From: Microbacterium rhizomatis
GTDB lineage: Bacteria > Actinomycetota > Actinomycetes > Actinomycetales > Microbacteriaceae
Direction of reading: 5' to 3'
Assembly (NCBI RefSeq): GCF_008710745.1
Contig: NZ_VYSA01000003.1
Location: 1-64,000, forward strand
DNA: 64,000 nucleotides
Under the pieces are notes generated by a model. The model did no database searches, had not been told where the DNA came from, and saw only the letters and a program-made list of their open reading frames with translations. How positions within the stretch are numbered: position 1 is the stretch's first letter; every line of letters begins with the position of its first letter. Position numbers and translations under genes: made by a program. This document shows positions 1 to 9,129 of the stretch, piece by piece.

Positions 1-227
1 CGGGCGGGCGGCCGGGGGGTGGCCGGGCGGCGTCCGGGTGCCGGGCCGGGGCGGCCGGGCCGGCACGCGGCCGGCCATCTGCAGGGAGCGATGGGACAGA
101 AGTGGCCGAAGTGCGCGTGAGCGACCGCGCACGGGCCCACCTCCCTGCAGATGGCCGAACGGCCGGGCGGCCGGGCGGCCGGGCGGCCGGCCGGGCGGGG
201 CGGCCGGGTGCCGGCGGCCGGGGCGGG
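1..227. repeat. GC-only low-complexity tract
   Basis: No gene is visible here. Most of the stretch (about 1-70 and 158-227) is a degenerate tandem of GGCCGGGCGG-like units with almost no A or T. It lies just past the 3' end of the CCA-transferase gene and surrounds a clean inverted repeat (72-157). The open frames crossing it have no plausible protein composition. Confidence 0.7.
72..157. repeat. Long inverted repeat, 17-bp perfect arms
   Basis: Arms CGGCCATCTGCAGGGAG (72-88) and CTCCCTGCAGATGGCCG (141-157) are perfect reverse complements. A second hairpin, GTGCGCG / CGCGCAC (111-117 / 126-132), sits between them. The layout resembles a REP-type element; it could also end transcription of the minus-strand gene that stops at 228. 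Confidence 0.65.
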
Positions 228-1664
228 TCAGGCCCGAGCGGCCCACCACTCGCGGAGGCGCTGCTCGGCAGCATCCGCCCCGAGGAGCCCCTCGTCGAGC
301 CGCAGGTCCAGCAGGAACCGGTAGGCCGCACCGACGTCGCGGCCCGGCGGAATGCCCAGCACTTCCTGGATGCGATTGCCGTCGAGCTCGGGCCGCATGG
401 CATCGAGCTCTTCCTGCTCGCGGAGTTCGGCGATCCGCCGTTCGATGTCGTCATACGCGCTCGAGAGCATCGCGGCCTTGCGGCGGTTGCGGGTGGTGAC
501 ATCGGCCCTGGTGAGGATGTGGAGCCGGTCGAGTTCGGAACCCGCGTCCCGCACGTAGCGCCGCACCGCCGAATCGGTCCAGGCGCCTTCGGCATAGCCG
601 AAGAACCGGAGGTGCAGCTCGATCAGCAGGGCGACGGCATCCGTCGTCGCCGAATCGAAGCGCAGGTCGCGCATGCGTTTGCGCGCCATGCGCGCTCCGC
701 GGACGTCGTGGTGGTGGAACGTCACGATCCCGCCGTGCTCGAGCTTCCGCGTGGAGGGCTTGCCGATGTCGTGCAGCAGGGCAGCGAGCCGAAGGGTCAC
801 GTCGGGCGCAGCATCCGGCGTCCGGGCACGTTCCAGCGCGATCGCCTGCCGCAGCACGGTCAGGGAGTGCTCGTAGACGTCCTTGTGGTGGTGGTGCTCG
901 TCGACCTCGAGCCGCAGTGCGGGGATCTCGGGCAGGAACTGCGCCATCAGTCCGGTCTCGACGAGCAGCCGGATGCCGCGCACCGGGTCGTCGGTCTGCA
1001 GCAGCCGCACCAGCTCGCCCTGGATACGCTCCGGGCTCACGATCGCGAGCGTCTCGCGCAGCGTCGCCATCGCATCGACCGTCGCGGGGTCGACCTCGAA
1101 CTCGAGCTGGGAGGCGAAGCGGGCGGCCCGCAGCATCCGAAGCGGATCGTCGCCGAAGCTCACTGCCGGATCGGCCGGAGTGCGCAGGCGCCGGGCCAGC
1201 AGATCCTCGACACCGCCGGTCGGGTCGACGAGCGTGCGGCCGGGCACCCGCAGGGCCATCGCGTTGATCGTGAAATCGCGCCGGACGAGGTCGGCCTCGA
1301 GCGTGTCGCCGAATTCGACGGTGGGCTTGCGCGTCGTGCCGTCGTAGCTGTCGGCGCGATAGGTCGTGATCTCGACCTGCTCGGCGGTGCCTCTCTCGCC
1401 GTCGCGGATGCGCGCGCCGATCGTGCCGAACTCGCGGCCGATGTCCCACTGCGCGGTGCTGATCGGCGTCACGATCCGGAGGATGTCGTCGGGTCGGGCG
1501 TCTGTGGTGAAGTCGAGGTCGTGGGTCGTGCGGCCCAGAAGCAGGTCACGCACCGGACCGCCGACGATCGCGAGATCGTGGCCGGCGGCGGCGAACGCTC
1601 GACCCAGGGCCGAGACCACCGGCGAGCGGGTCAGGGCGTCCAGACGCGCGATCCCCTCGGCCAT
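228..1664 (-). CDS. pcnA: CCA-adding tRNA nucleotidyltransferase
   Basis: Adds or repairs the 3' CCA end of tRNAs in the cytoplasm. Numbering from the upstream GTG at 1673, the polymerase motif GGPVRDLLLG is at residues 38-47, the metal ligands D52/D54 are in HDLDFTT, and RRDFTINA is at 131-138. An HD phosphohydrolase domain (LLHDIGKP, H301/D302) fills the C-terminal half. The length (about 480 aa) is normal for actinobacterial CCA enzymes with an HD domain. The ATG at 1664 is preferred because a G-rich ribosome site lies 9 nt upstream; the GTG at 1673 has no spacing from it. The gene heads the conserved pcnA-DUF6049-murJ neighbourhood. Confidence 0.93.
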   Translation of the reverse strand: MAEGIARLDALTRSPVVSALGRAFAAAGHDLAIVGGPVRDLLLGRTTHDLDFTTDARPDDILRIVTPISTAQWDIGREFGTIGARIRDGERGTAEQVEITTYRADSYDGTTRKPTVEFGDTLEADLVRRDFTINAMALRVPGRTLVDPTGGVEDLLARRLRTPADPAVSFGDDPLRMLRAARFASQLEFEVDPATVDAMATLRETLAIVSPERIQGELVRLLQTDDPVRGIRLLVETGLMAQFLPEIPALRLEVDEHHHHKDVYEHSLTVLRQAIALERARTPDAAPDVTLRLAALLHDIGKPSTRKLEHGGIVTFHHHDVRGARMARKRMRDLRFDSATTDAVALLIELHLRFFGYAEGAWTDSAVRRYVRDAGSELDRLHILTRADVTTRNRRKAAMLSSAYDDIERRIAELREQEELDAMRPELDGNRIQEVLGIPPGRDVGAAYRFLLDLRLDEGLLGADAAEQRLREWWAARA

Positions 1665-1843
1665 GTTGATCACCCCCCGAGCCTACCGATCCGCACCGGA
1701 GCCCGAGCTTGCCCGCCCACTCCTGTGCACAACGCAGGATCAACGCCCCGCCGCCACCGCGGCACCCGCGGAATCACGGGGCCGCGCGACACCGACACGA
1801 GGATCGGTCCTGCGTTGTGCAGCGCAGAAGGCCGTCACCGGGC

Positions 1844-3397
1844 TCAGGCGAAGCCGAGGAATCCGGTGAACACCAGCTCGCGCACCTTCGGCAGCAGCTC
1901 CGCGCGCAGCGCGGCGGGGTCGGCCTCGAGCAGCTGCGCGATCGCCTCGATCAACGTCCCGACGGGCAGGTCGCCGTCGCACGCGCCGACGAGGGCAGCG
2001 AGCCCCGGATCAGCGGTCACTGTCCGTGCGAAGCCGCCGCCCTGCCTGAGCTCGATCACGCTCGGGTGCTCCGCGCCGGGCAGATGGTGGCGCGCCTCGG
2101 TCACGTCGGGCGCCGTGATCAGCACTGCCTCTGCGAGAGCGGATGCTCCGGCAGGGCCGTCGCCGAGGGCCACCACTGTGTCGTGCGCGGCGAGCGACGC
2201 GGCCAGGTGCGCCCCCAACGGCGCGTCCGCCAGCCCGCCGGTCAACCTCTCATAGCGGGCGAGGGTCGGCCCGTCGCCGGATGGAGGCCGCCGCAGCAGC
2301 ACGTACCCGAACCCGATGCGAGTCACACCGCGCGCGGCGAAATCCTCGAGCCAGGCGTCCACGAGCGCCGCGAACGCGGGCGTCCCCGCGACGGTGCCGC
2401 CGTCGCGCACCCACAGCTCGGCGTAGGCGAGCGGGTCGAGCGACTCCCGCTCGATCACCCACGCGTCCATCGGGACCGGCGATGCCTCGACCCAGCCCCG
2501 TACGCGGTCCAGGCCGTCGATGCCGTCGAGCGTCTCCCAGTTGCCGAGCAGCTGCGCGACGCCCCCCGCCGTCAGATGCGCCCCCACGTCGTGGATGACC
2601 GCCGCCACCAGATCGTCGCCCACCATGCCGGCGTCGCGATACTCGTACGCGGGCACGCCCGTCACGCGCGGAGTGATCACGAACGGCGGATTCGAGACGA
2701 TCCGATCGAACGTCTCGGCGATGCCGGTCGGTGCACTCACGGGCTCGAACAGGCTCCCCAGCCGGGTCTCGATCCCGTCGATGCCGTTGAGCAACGCGTT
2801 GAGGCGGGTGAATCGCAGCGCGCGCTCCGAGATGTCGGTCGCGATGACCCGATCGACCATCCGGCGCGCGCGCAGCGCCTGGATGCCGCATCCTGATCCG
2901 AGGTCCAGCCCGAATCCGGCCGGAGTCGGCAGCTGCAAGCCGGCGAGGGTGAGCGAAGCGCCGCCGACGCCGAGCACGTGCTCCTCCGGGAGGGCCGTCC
3001 CCAGCGCACCTTCGTCCAGGTCACTCGCGATCCACCATTCGCCCTCCCCCTGCGCGTCGACGAACGACTGAGGGCGCACCAGCACGAGAGGACGGATGCT
3101 CTCCCCCTCGCGCACCGCGATGCCCAGGTGCTCGATGCCGGCCACTCCGCAACGCGGCGCGGCTGCCGCGACGTCTCGCGCCGGCTGCGCGACGCCCAGC
3201 ACGAAAAGGCGCCCGAGGACGGCGAGCGCGTCGGAGCGAGCATCGAGAGATCGCAACGCCGGACCGCGGAGCCCGCGCGGGATCGCATCGTCGGCCTGCG
3301 CACCCCATGCTTCCCGCAGCGCTCCGGCGGTGAAATCCGCGGCGTGCAGATCTTCGGCGAGAAGTCGGCAGAGTTCGGGCTCGGGTTCGGGCAGCAC
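1844..3397 (-). CDS. DUF7059-type class I SAM methyltransferase
   Basis: A cytoplasmic methyltransferase related to the HemK/PrmC group. It carries the SAM-binding motif LDLGSGCGIQAL in the middle third and the catalytic-type motif SNPPF, which in relatives methylates an amide or amine nitrogen. An N-terminal domain of about 150 residues matches the DUF7059 layout seen in actinobacterial homologues. The open frame runs upstream to 3544, but the first 49 codons look like non-coding sequence. The GTG at 3397, next to GGAGG, begins the family-like LPEPEPELCRLL; a TTG at 3409 is an alternative. The substrate is not known. It is divergent from the DUF6049 gene. Confidence 0.85.
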   Translation of the reverse strand: MLPEPEPELCRLLAEDLHAADFTAGALREAWGAQADDAIPRGLRGPALRSLDARSDALAVLGRLFVLGVAQPARDVAAAAPRCGVAGIEHLGIAVREGESIRPLVLVRPQSFVDAQGEGEWWIASDLDEGALGTALPEEHVLGVGGASLTLAGLQLPTPAGFGLDLGSGCGIQALRARRMVDRVIATDISERALRFTRLNALLNGIDGIETRLGSLFEPVSAPTGIAETFDRIVSNPPFVITPRVTGVPAYEYRDAGMVGDDLVAAVIHDVGAHLTAGGVAQLLGNWETLDGIDGLDRVRGWVEASPVPMDAWVIERESLDPLAYAELWVRDGGTVAGTPAFAALVDAWLEDFAARGVTRIGFGYVLLRRPPSGDGPTLARYERLTGGLADAPLGAHLAASLAAHDTVVALGDGPAGASALAEAVLITAPDVTEARHHLPGAEHPSVIELRQGGGFARTVTADPGLAALVGACDGDLPVGTLIEAIAQLLEADPAALRAELLPKVRELVFTGFLGFA

Positions 3398-3544
3398 GCC
3401 TCCATTCAACCCCCTTCCGCCGCACGCGCAGGGGCGATGGAGCACCGGTGCCGGGCGCCTGCGGCGCGCGCTCGGGGTGCTCGGAGGGTCGGACCGTAGA
3501 ATCGCACCCGATCGTGCGGTCATGAATCGCACAGGAGCGCCCAC

Positions 3545-5794
3545 ATGACCGTCACCCCTGCCCGCACCCGCGCCTCGTCGCGCCCGTTGGCGCGCGGGCG
3601 CGACCAGTCGGGTGCCAGCGGCCGAGGAAGACGCCGGGCGCGGTTCGTCGGTGCCATCGCGGCGACGATCCTGGTGCTCGGATCCGGTGTGTGGGCCGCC
3701 GCCCCCGCGACAGCCTCCGGTGTGGTCGGCGCGGCCGGCAGCACCGCCACTCCCTCCCCGTCACCGAGCCCCACGGCGAGCGGACGGATCGACCTGACCC
3801 TGTCGCCCTCAGGCAACGGGGTCGTCACCGCCGGCGAGGGACTCTCGGCCACGGTGACGATCGCGAACGGCACGGAGGCGACCCTCCCGTCCGTCCGCAT
3901 CACGCTGAGCCTCGGGGCCACGGCTCTGCCCGATCGCGCAGCGCTCACCGCGTGGCTGAGTTCGACCGGCGGCACCGGCGGGATGGTCGGCGTCGGTGAC
4001 GTCGACATGCCCGCCATCGATGCGGCGTCCTCCCAGAGCCGCACGATCTCGATCGCATCGACCGACGCCGCTCTGGCCAACCGCGCTCCGGGCGTCTACC
4101 CGATGATCGCGTCGTACACGGACTCTTCGGGAACCGTCTCATCCACCAGCACGATGATCGTCCCCGATGCCACGGCCACGGCGACCGGCGTGGGGATCGT
4201 GGTGCCGATCACCGCCCCCGCCATCGGCACCGGGCTCCTCACCGCCGACGAGCTGACCGACCTGACCGCCGCGGACGGGTCGCTCACGAGCCAGCTCAAC
4301 GCCGTCGACGGCACGACGGCGATCCTCGCCGTCGACCCCGCGATCCCGGCTGCCATCAGGGCGCTCGGCACGGCAGCGCCCACGCGAGCGATCGCGTGGC
4401 TGAGTCGGCTGGAGGCCCTTCCGAACTCGCGATTCGCCCTGCAGTTCGGCGATGCGGATGTCGCCGCCCAGGTCGCGTCGACGTTCGCCGCCCCGCAGAG
4501 CCCCGTCTCACTCCAGGCGTACATGTCGGCGCCCGACTTCGTGACCGCGGCGGGCGACAGCCCGACCCTGAGACCGACCTCGTCGCCCACGCCCTCACAG
4601 ACACCGACTCCGGCATCGACCTCCCCCTCGGGTCCGGCATATCCGTCGCTCGATGAGCTCCTCGACATCGGCGACGAGCACTCCGACGTGTACTGGCCGG
4701 AGGGGGGTACCGCGAGCGCCGCCGTCCTGAGCGCCTTGGCGGGCAGCGCGCCGCAATCGCTCACCCTGGTCCCCTCGGCGACGCTCGCCGGCGCGAACCC
4801 CGGCGCACGCGCGACGGCCGACGGCGCTCAGGTGCTGGCGTACGACAGCGACGTGTCGTCCGCGCTGCACGCAGCATCGCTCGTCGACTCCGCCGCCCTC
4901 CGCGGGGCTCCCCTGACCACGGCCACGGCCTATCTGGCATTCGCCGCGAAGGATGCCGGGGGCCGCCCGCTCCTCGTCACCGTCGATCGTGGGTCCGGTC
5001 GCTCCGCGCTCGCGCTGGGGGCTGCGATCTCGGCCGCGCAGGCGCCCGGGCTCGTGCCCGTGGGGCTCGACGCACTCGCTTCCACGACTCCGCTGCCGGC
5101 GCAGACCGCAGAGACGGCGATCGACCAAGAGCGTTCGGCTGCCGCATCCACGCTGGCGGCGAGGGAGGCACGAGTCGCCTCGTTCGCGACGATCCTGGAC
5201 GATCCTTCGCTGCTGACCGGGCAGCAGCGCGCCGAGACCCTCCAGCTGCTCGGCAACGCCTGGCGTGACACCCCGGATGCGTGGCAGTCCGCCCTCGCGG
5301 TCAACGAGGCGGCCACGGCGGCGACGCTCAACTCCGTCGGGATCCTCGCTCCCACGACGATTCAGCTGCTCAGCCCCCAGACACCCCTGCAGTTCTGGGT
5401 GCACAACGACCTCCCCTACCCCGTGAACGTCGTGCTTCATGCCTCGCGCGATGACCTCCGTATCGACGTTCAATCGCAGACGGTCGTGAACGGGGCCAGC
5501 CCCCGCAGCAACACACGTGTCGAAGTGCCGGTCACCACCCATGTCGGGAATGCCCAGGTCAGCATCGCGATGCAGCTGCACAGCCCGACGGGTGAGGTGA
5601 TCGGCGCATCGCAGCGTGCCGACGTCACCGTCCGCGCCGATTGGGAGGGCATCGCGATCACGGCGCTCCTCATCATCATCGGGGTGCTCGTCGTCTTCGG
5701 CCTGGTCCGCACGATCCTGCGGCGTCGGCGGGCCCGCGGCGCGGGAGCCGCACCGGCGTCGGATGCCCCCACCGACGGTGCGGGGTCCACATGA
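3545..5794 (+). CDS. Secreted membrane-anchored DUF6049 protein
   Basis: A 749-aa exported protein of the DUF6049 family, almost always found directly upstream of murJ in Actinobacteria. A basic N-terminus and a signal or anchor segment (about residues 33-58, ending in ATASG) are followed by a large extracellular region with Ser/Thr/Pro-rich linkers. One C-terminal membrane helix (GIAITALLIIIGVLVVFGLV) precedes a short Arg-rich cytoplasmic tail. The stop codon overlaps the murJ start (ATGA), so translation is probably coupled. Function is unknown; the location suggests a role at the cell envelope with MurJ. Confidence 0.85.
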   Translation: MTVTPARTRASSRPLARGRDQSGASGRGRRRARFVGAIAATILVLGSGVWAAAPATASGVVGAAGSTATPSPSPSPTASGRIDLTLSPSGNGVVTAGEGLSATVTIANGTEATLPSVRITLSLGATALPDRAALTAWLSSTGGTGGMVGVGDVDMPAIDAASSQSRTISIASTDAALANRAPGVYPMIASYTDSSGTVSSTSTMIVPDATATATGVGIVVPITAPAIGTGLLTADELTDLTAADGSLTSQLNAVDGTTAILAVDPAIPAAIRALGTAAPTRAIAWLSRLEALPNSRFALQFGDADVAAQVASTFAAPQSPVSLQAYMSAPDFVTAAGDSPTLRPTSSPTPSQTPTPASTSPSGPAYPSLDELLDIGDEHSDVYWPEGGTASAAVLSALAGSAPQSLTLVPSATLAGANPGARATADGAQVLAYDSDVSSALHAASLVDSAALRGAPLTTATAYLAFAAKDAGGRPLLVTVDRGSGRSALALGAAISAAQAPGLVPVGLDALASTTPLPAQTAETAIDQERSAAASTLAAREARVASFATILDDPSLLTGQQRAETLQLLGNAWRDTPDAWQSALAVNEAATAATLNSVGILAPTTIQLLSPQTPLQFWVHNDLPYPVNVVLHASRDDLRIDVQSQTVVNGASPRSNTRVEVPVTTHVGNAQVSIAMQLHSPTGEVIGASQRADVTVRADWEGIAITALLIIIGVLVVFGLVRTILRRRRARGAGAAPASDAPTDGAGST

Positions 5795-7392
5795 GCAGCC
5801 TCGGGCGCGCGAGCGTGATCATCGGCGCGGGCACACTCGTCTCGCGCGTGACGGGCCTCCTCCGCACGATCGTGCTGGTGGCGGCGATCGGGGCGGTCGG
5901 TAAGGCGTCCGACGCGTTCACCGTCGCCAACACCCTGCCCAACTCGATCTTCGCGATCATCTCAACTGGCCTGCTCACGGCGGTGATCGTGCCGCAGATC
6001 GTCCGAGTGAGCGCCGACCCCGACGGCGGCAGGGCGTTCATCTCGAAGCTCTTCACCCTCGGCACCGTGGTCCTCATCGTCACGGCGGCGATCGCGACGG
6101 CCGCCTCCCCGTGGCTCGTGCAGCTGTACGCGCCAGACTTCACGGCCGACCAGCTCGCGCTCGGCACGGCGTTCGCCTACTGGTGCATGCCGCAGATCCT
6201 CTTCTACGGGCTCTACGCGCTGCTCGGCGAAACGCTCAATGCGCGGCGCATCTTCACGCCGTTCACGTGGGCGCCGATCGTGAACAACTTCGTCTCGATC
6301 GCCGGGTTCGTGCTCTTCATCGTGCTGTTCGGCAGCGACCGTTCCGGCCTCGAGGGCTGGACACCCGAGATGGTCACGGTCCTGGGCGGCACGGCCACCG
6401 TGGGCATCGTCGTCCAGGCCGGCGTGCTCATGCTGTTCTGGCGCCGCACCGGCATTCACGTGCGACCCGACTTCCGGTGGCGCGGCGTCGGCCTCAATCA
6501 GATCGGCCGGCTCGCGGGCTGGACGTTCCTGATGGTGATCGCCGGCCAGCTCGCCGGCCTCGTGCAGTCCCGGGTGGTCTCGGCGGCCTCGGGCGGCAAC
6601 GCTGCGCAGACGGTCATGGGCAACGCCTGGCTGATCTTCATGCTCCCCTACTCGATCATCGTGCTGTCGATCGGCACGGCGTACTTCACCCAGCTGAGCG
6701 AGCACGCCGTCGCGGGGCGACACGATGAAGTGCGCGGCGACGTCGCGCGCAGCATCCGCACCCTCGGTGTCTTCCTCGTGGGAGGCACCGCTGCACTCGC
6801 GGTCACAGCGATCCCCGCCTCGCGCATCTTCACGAACAACCGAGCGGATGCTGCCGCCGCCGCAGAGGTGCTGCTCTGCTTCCTCGTGGCCCTGGTGCCG
6901 CTGGCCGTGCTGTTCGTCGTGCAGCGCACCTTCTACGCCTACAACGACACCCGTACACCGTTCTTCTTCACGCTGCTGCAATGCGTGCTCGTGGTTGTCT
7001 CTGCGTGGATCGCCGCCGCCGTCTTCCCCCCGCAGCACCTGGCCGCCGGCATCGCCCTGGGGCAGTCGTTCGCGAGCATCGTGCAGGTGATCGTGGCGAC
7101 GTGGTTGCTGAACCGGCGCCTGGGCGGCATCGCCGTCGGATCGTGGATGCGGGCGCTCGTCCGTTTCGCGATCGCCGCGCTGCCGGCAGCCGGCGTCGGC
7201 TGGCTCACGTTCGTCCTGCTGGGCGGGATCGAGGGATGGATGGTGTCGAGCACCGTCCTCGCGGTGGTGGGGACGATGATCGTCGGCGGCGTGAGCATGC
7301 TCGTGTACATCGGCTTCCTCGCGCTGCTGCGCGCTCCGGAGCTCGAGCCCGCTCTCGACCTGGTGCGCCGGCGGCTCCCGGGCCGACGCTAG
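5791..7392 (+). CDS. murJ: Lipid II flippase MurJ
   Basis: A 533-aa polytopic membrane protein of the MOP/MviN family that moves lipid-linked peptidoglycan precursor across the membrane. The family-typical N-terminus (LGRASVIIGAGTLVSRVTGL) and the TLPNSIFAIISTGLL segment are clear, and about 14 hydrophobic helices follow. The ATG at 5791 shares the ATGA overlap with the preceding gene; the frame is open farther upstream, but that part overlaps the DUF6049 coding sequence and is not protein-like. Unlike mycobacterial MurJ there is no C-terminal pseudokinase extension. Confidence 0.93.
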   Translation: MSSLGRASVIIGAGTLVSRVTGLLRTIVLVAAIGAVGKASDAFTVANTLPNSIFAIISTGLLTAVIVPQIVRVSADPDGGRAFISKLFTLGTVVLIVTAAIATAASPWLVQLYAPDFTADQLALGTAFAYWCMPQILFYGLYALLGETLNARRIFTPFTWAPIVNNFVSIAGFVLFIVLFGSDRSGLEGWTPEMVTVLGGTATVGIVVQAGVLMLFWRRTGIHVRPDFRWRGVGLNQIGRLAGWTFLMVIAGQLAGLVQSRVVSAASGGNAAQTVMGNAWLIFMLPYSIIVLSIGTAYFTQLSEHAVAGRHDEVRGDVARSIRTLGVFLVGGTAALAVTAIPASRIFTNNRADAAAAAEVLLCFLVALVPLAVLFVVQRTFYAYNDTRTPFFFTLLQCVLVVVSAWIAAAVFPPQHLAAGIALGQSFASIVQVIVATWLLNRRLGGIAVGSWMRALVRFAIAALPAAGVGWLTFVLLGGIEGWMVSSTVLAVVGTMIVGGVSMLVYIGFLALLRAPELEPALDLVRRRLPGRR

Positions 7393-7482
7393 CGCTTCGT
7401 CGGAGAATCCGGCGCATGTCGAAGGATTGGCCGCAAATCCTCCGACAATCCGTGGATGCTCCGACGTTCAGGGTTTCGCGAC

Positions 7483-7496
7483 CCCGCGATCGCGGG
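7483..7496. promoter_or_regulatory. 14-bp perfect palindrome over the trxB -35
   Basis: CCCGCGATCGCGGG is a perfect palindrome whose last three bases are the first three of the trxB -35 element. The position suits a repressor operator, but no binding protein can be named. Confidence 0.4.
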
Positions 7497-7520
7497 AATG
7501 CCACGCGGTTACCATGTGTT
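7494..7520 (+). promoter_or_regulatory. Sigma-R/SigH-type promoter of trxB
   Basis: GGGAAT (7494-7499), an 18-nt spacer and GTT (7518-7520) match the disulfide-stress sigma factor consensus (GGGAAT-N18-GTT) known from Streptomyces SigR. The GTG start lies 33 nt beyond the -10, and thioredoxin reductase is a classic SigR/SigH target. No SigR gene is in this window. Confidence 0.8.
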
Positions 7521-7552
7521 GAAGCGTCTGTCACTCATCGAGGGGAATCGCC

Positions 7553-8539
7553 GTGCGTCAGGTCATCATCATCGGATCAGGTCCTGCGGGCTACACGGCC
7601 GCGGTCTACGCGGCGCGTGCCAACCTCGAGCCCCTCGTCGTCGCGAGCTCCGTCGAGGCGGGTGGCGAGCTCATGAACACGACCGAGGTCGAGAACTTCC
7701 CCGGGTTCCCCGAGGGCATCCAGGGCCCCGAGCTCATGGAGAAGATGCAGACGCAGGCCGAGAAGTTCGGCGCCGAGATCCTCTACGACGACGTCGTGGA
7801 GCTCGATCTCGACGGCGACGTGAAGACCGTCACACTCGGCAGCGGCGCCGTGCACGAGGCGTCGGCTGTCATCTATGCGACGGGTTCGGCGTACCGCAAG
7901 CTCGGGCTCGCAGGCGAAGAGCGCCTCTCCGGCCGCGGCGTCTCCTGGTGCGCCACCTGCGACGGCTTCTTCTTCCGCGAGAAGACGATCGCGGTCGTCG
8001 GCGGCGGCGACTCGGCGATGGAGGAGGCGACCTTCCTCACGCGCTTCGCATCGAAGGTCTACATCATCCACCGCAAGGATTCGCTGCGCGCCTCGAAGAT
8101 CATGCAGGAGCGCGCGTTCGCGAACGACAAGATCGAGTTCGTCTGGAACAGCGAAGTGGCCGACATCCTTGGGGAGGATGCGGTGAACGGCGTCGTCCTG
8201 AGAGACACCGTCGACGGGTCGACCCGTGAACTGGCGCTCGACGGCCTTTTCGTCGCGATCGGCAACGACCCGCGCACGCACCTCGTGCACGGCAAGCTCG
8301 ACCTCACCCCCGAGGGCACGATCTGGGTGGACGGCCGCTCTTCCCGCACCTCGGTGCCCGGCGTCTTCGCGGCAGGCGACGTGATCGACCCCACCTACCG
8401 TCAGGCTGCGACGGCCGCCGGCAGCGGAACGGTCGCGGCCCTCGACGCCGAGCATTTCCTCGCCGCTCTGGGTGAAGCCGGCTTTCCCGAGGTGAGCCGC
8501 GACCAGATCGAGAACCTGGCCGGGGCCGACGCCGCCTGA
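7553..8539 (+). CDS. trxB: Thioredoxin-disulfide reductase
   Basis: A 328-aa FAD/NADPH flavoprotein that reduces thioredoxin. The FAD-binding GSGPAGYTAAVYAAR motif begins at residue 8, the redox-active CATC is at 133-136 (SWCATCDGFFF), the NADPH-binding GGGDSAMEEA follows, and the second FAD motif is GVFAAGDV. The GTG start is preceded by GAGGGG at a good distance. It is followed 81 nt later by trxA. Both genes carry SigR-like promoters, so the pair can respond separately to thiol oxidation. Confidence 0.96.
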   Translation: MRQVIIIGSGPAGYTAAVYAARANLEPLVVASSVEAGGELMNTTEVENFPGFPEGIQGPELMEKMQTQAEKFGAEILYDDVVELDLDGDVKTVTLGSGAVHEASAVIYATGSAYRKLGLAGEERLSGRGVSWCATCDGFFFREKTIAVVGGGDSAMEEATFLTRFASKVYIIHRKDSLRASKIMQERAFANDKIEFVWNSEVADILGEDAVNGVVLRDTVDGSTRELALDGLFVAIGNDPRTHLVHGKLDLTPEGTIWVDGRSSRTSVPGVFAAGDVIDPTYRQAATAAGSGTVAALDAEHFLAALGEAGFPEVSRDQIENLAGADAA

Positions 8540-8556
8540 GCGCCTCCTGTGAGGGT

Positions 8557-8582
8557 GGAACAATCCGCCTCCACCGCATGTT
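8557..8582 (+). promoter_or_regulatory. Sigma-R/SigH-type promoter of trxA
   Basis: GGAAC (8557-8561), 18 nt, then GTT (8580-8582), all inside the 81-nt trxB-trxA gap. This is the same spacing as the trxB promoter, so trxA probably has its own stress-inducible start as well as read-through from trxB. Confidence 0.72.
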
Positions 8583-8620
8583 CTACCCGATATCAAACGT
8601 TCCGATCTAAGGAGAATGAC

Positions 8621-8944
8621 ATGACCGCCAAGGCAACGAATTCCAGCACGTGGGACCAGGACGTCCTGCAGGCGGAGGGGCCTGTGCTGGTCGATTTCTG
8701 GGCTGAGTGGTGCGGGCCGTGTCGCATGGTCGCCCCCGTGCTCGACCAGATCCAGTCGGAGCACCCCGACAAGATCACGATCCTCAAGCTCAACGTCGAC
8801 GAGAACCCCGACCTCGCGATGAAGTACCAGATCACCTCGATCCCCGCGATGAAGGTGTTCTCCGGCGGCGAGGTGAAGACCACGATCATCGGCGCCAAGC
8901 CGAAGTTCGCTCTCGAGAAGGATCTCGCCGACTTCATCGGCTGA
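8621..8944 (+). CDS. trxA: Thioredoxin
   Basis: A 107-aa cytoplasmic thioredoxin with active site WCGPC at residues 30-34 and the conserved cis-proline segment (TSIPAMKVF). The ATG at 8621 follows AAGGAG (8609-8614) at ideal spacing; an upstream extension of 24 codons is open but reads through the promoter. It is the electron carrier for ribonucleotide reductase, methionine sulfoxide reductases and others. A strong terminator lies about 65 nt downstream. Confidence 0.96.
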   Translation: MTAKATNSSTWDQDVLQAEGPVLVDFWAEWCGPCRMVAPVLDQIQSEHPDKITILKLNVDENPDLAMKYQITSIPAMKVFSGGEVKTTIIGAKPKFALEKDLADFIG

Positions 8945-8964
8945 TCGATCCCGCTTCGGTGAAC

Positions 8965-8997
8965 GGGGAGCGAGCGTGCGAGCGTATCGAGATCCCC
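8965..8997. repeat. Dispersed GTATCGAGA-type repeat
   Basis: A copy of the dispersed element containing GCGAGCGTATCGAGA, here bounded by GGGG...CCCC. Related copies occur at 11271, 12448, across 14622-15640 and at 33966. Confidence 0.7.
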
Positions 8998-9007
8998 GAA
9001 CCGACGA

Positions 9008-9040
9008 GAAACCCCCGAGGATATTTCCTCGGGGGTTTTT
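9008..9040 (+). terminator. Rho-independent terminator of trxA
   Basis: A 13-bp perfect stem (AAACCCCCGAGGA with its complement) with a four-base loop, followed by TTTTT. It ends the trxBA unit. Confidence 0.93.
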
Positions 9041-9129
9041 CCGTGGGAGTGTCGATCTCGCTCGACCCCGTTCGACGTACAGGGTGAAGGGGCCGATGGG
9101 TGCCCCGCCCGACCGAGAGGACCACTCCG

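Noticed and set aside
102..2255. A 717-codon plus-strand frame opposite pcnA
   Set aside because: Antisense shadow of a clear CCA transferase and methyltransferase; no recognisable domain or ribosome site.
7399..7446. Terminator after murJ
   Set aside because: GTCGGAGAATCC and its partial complement near 7435 have mismatches and no T-run; pairing is too weak to claim.
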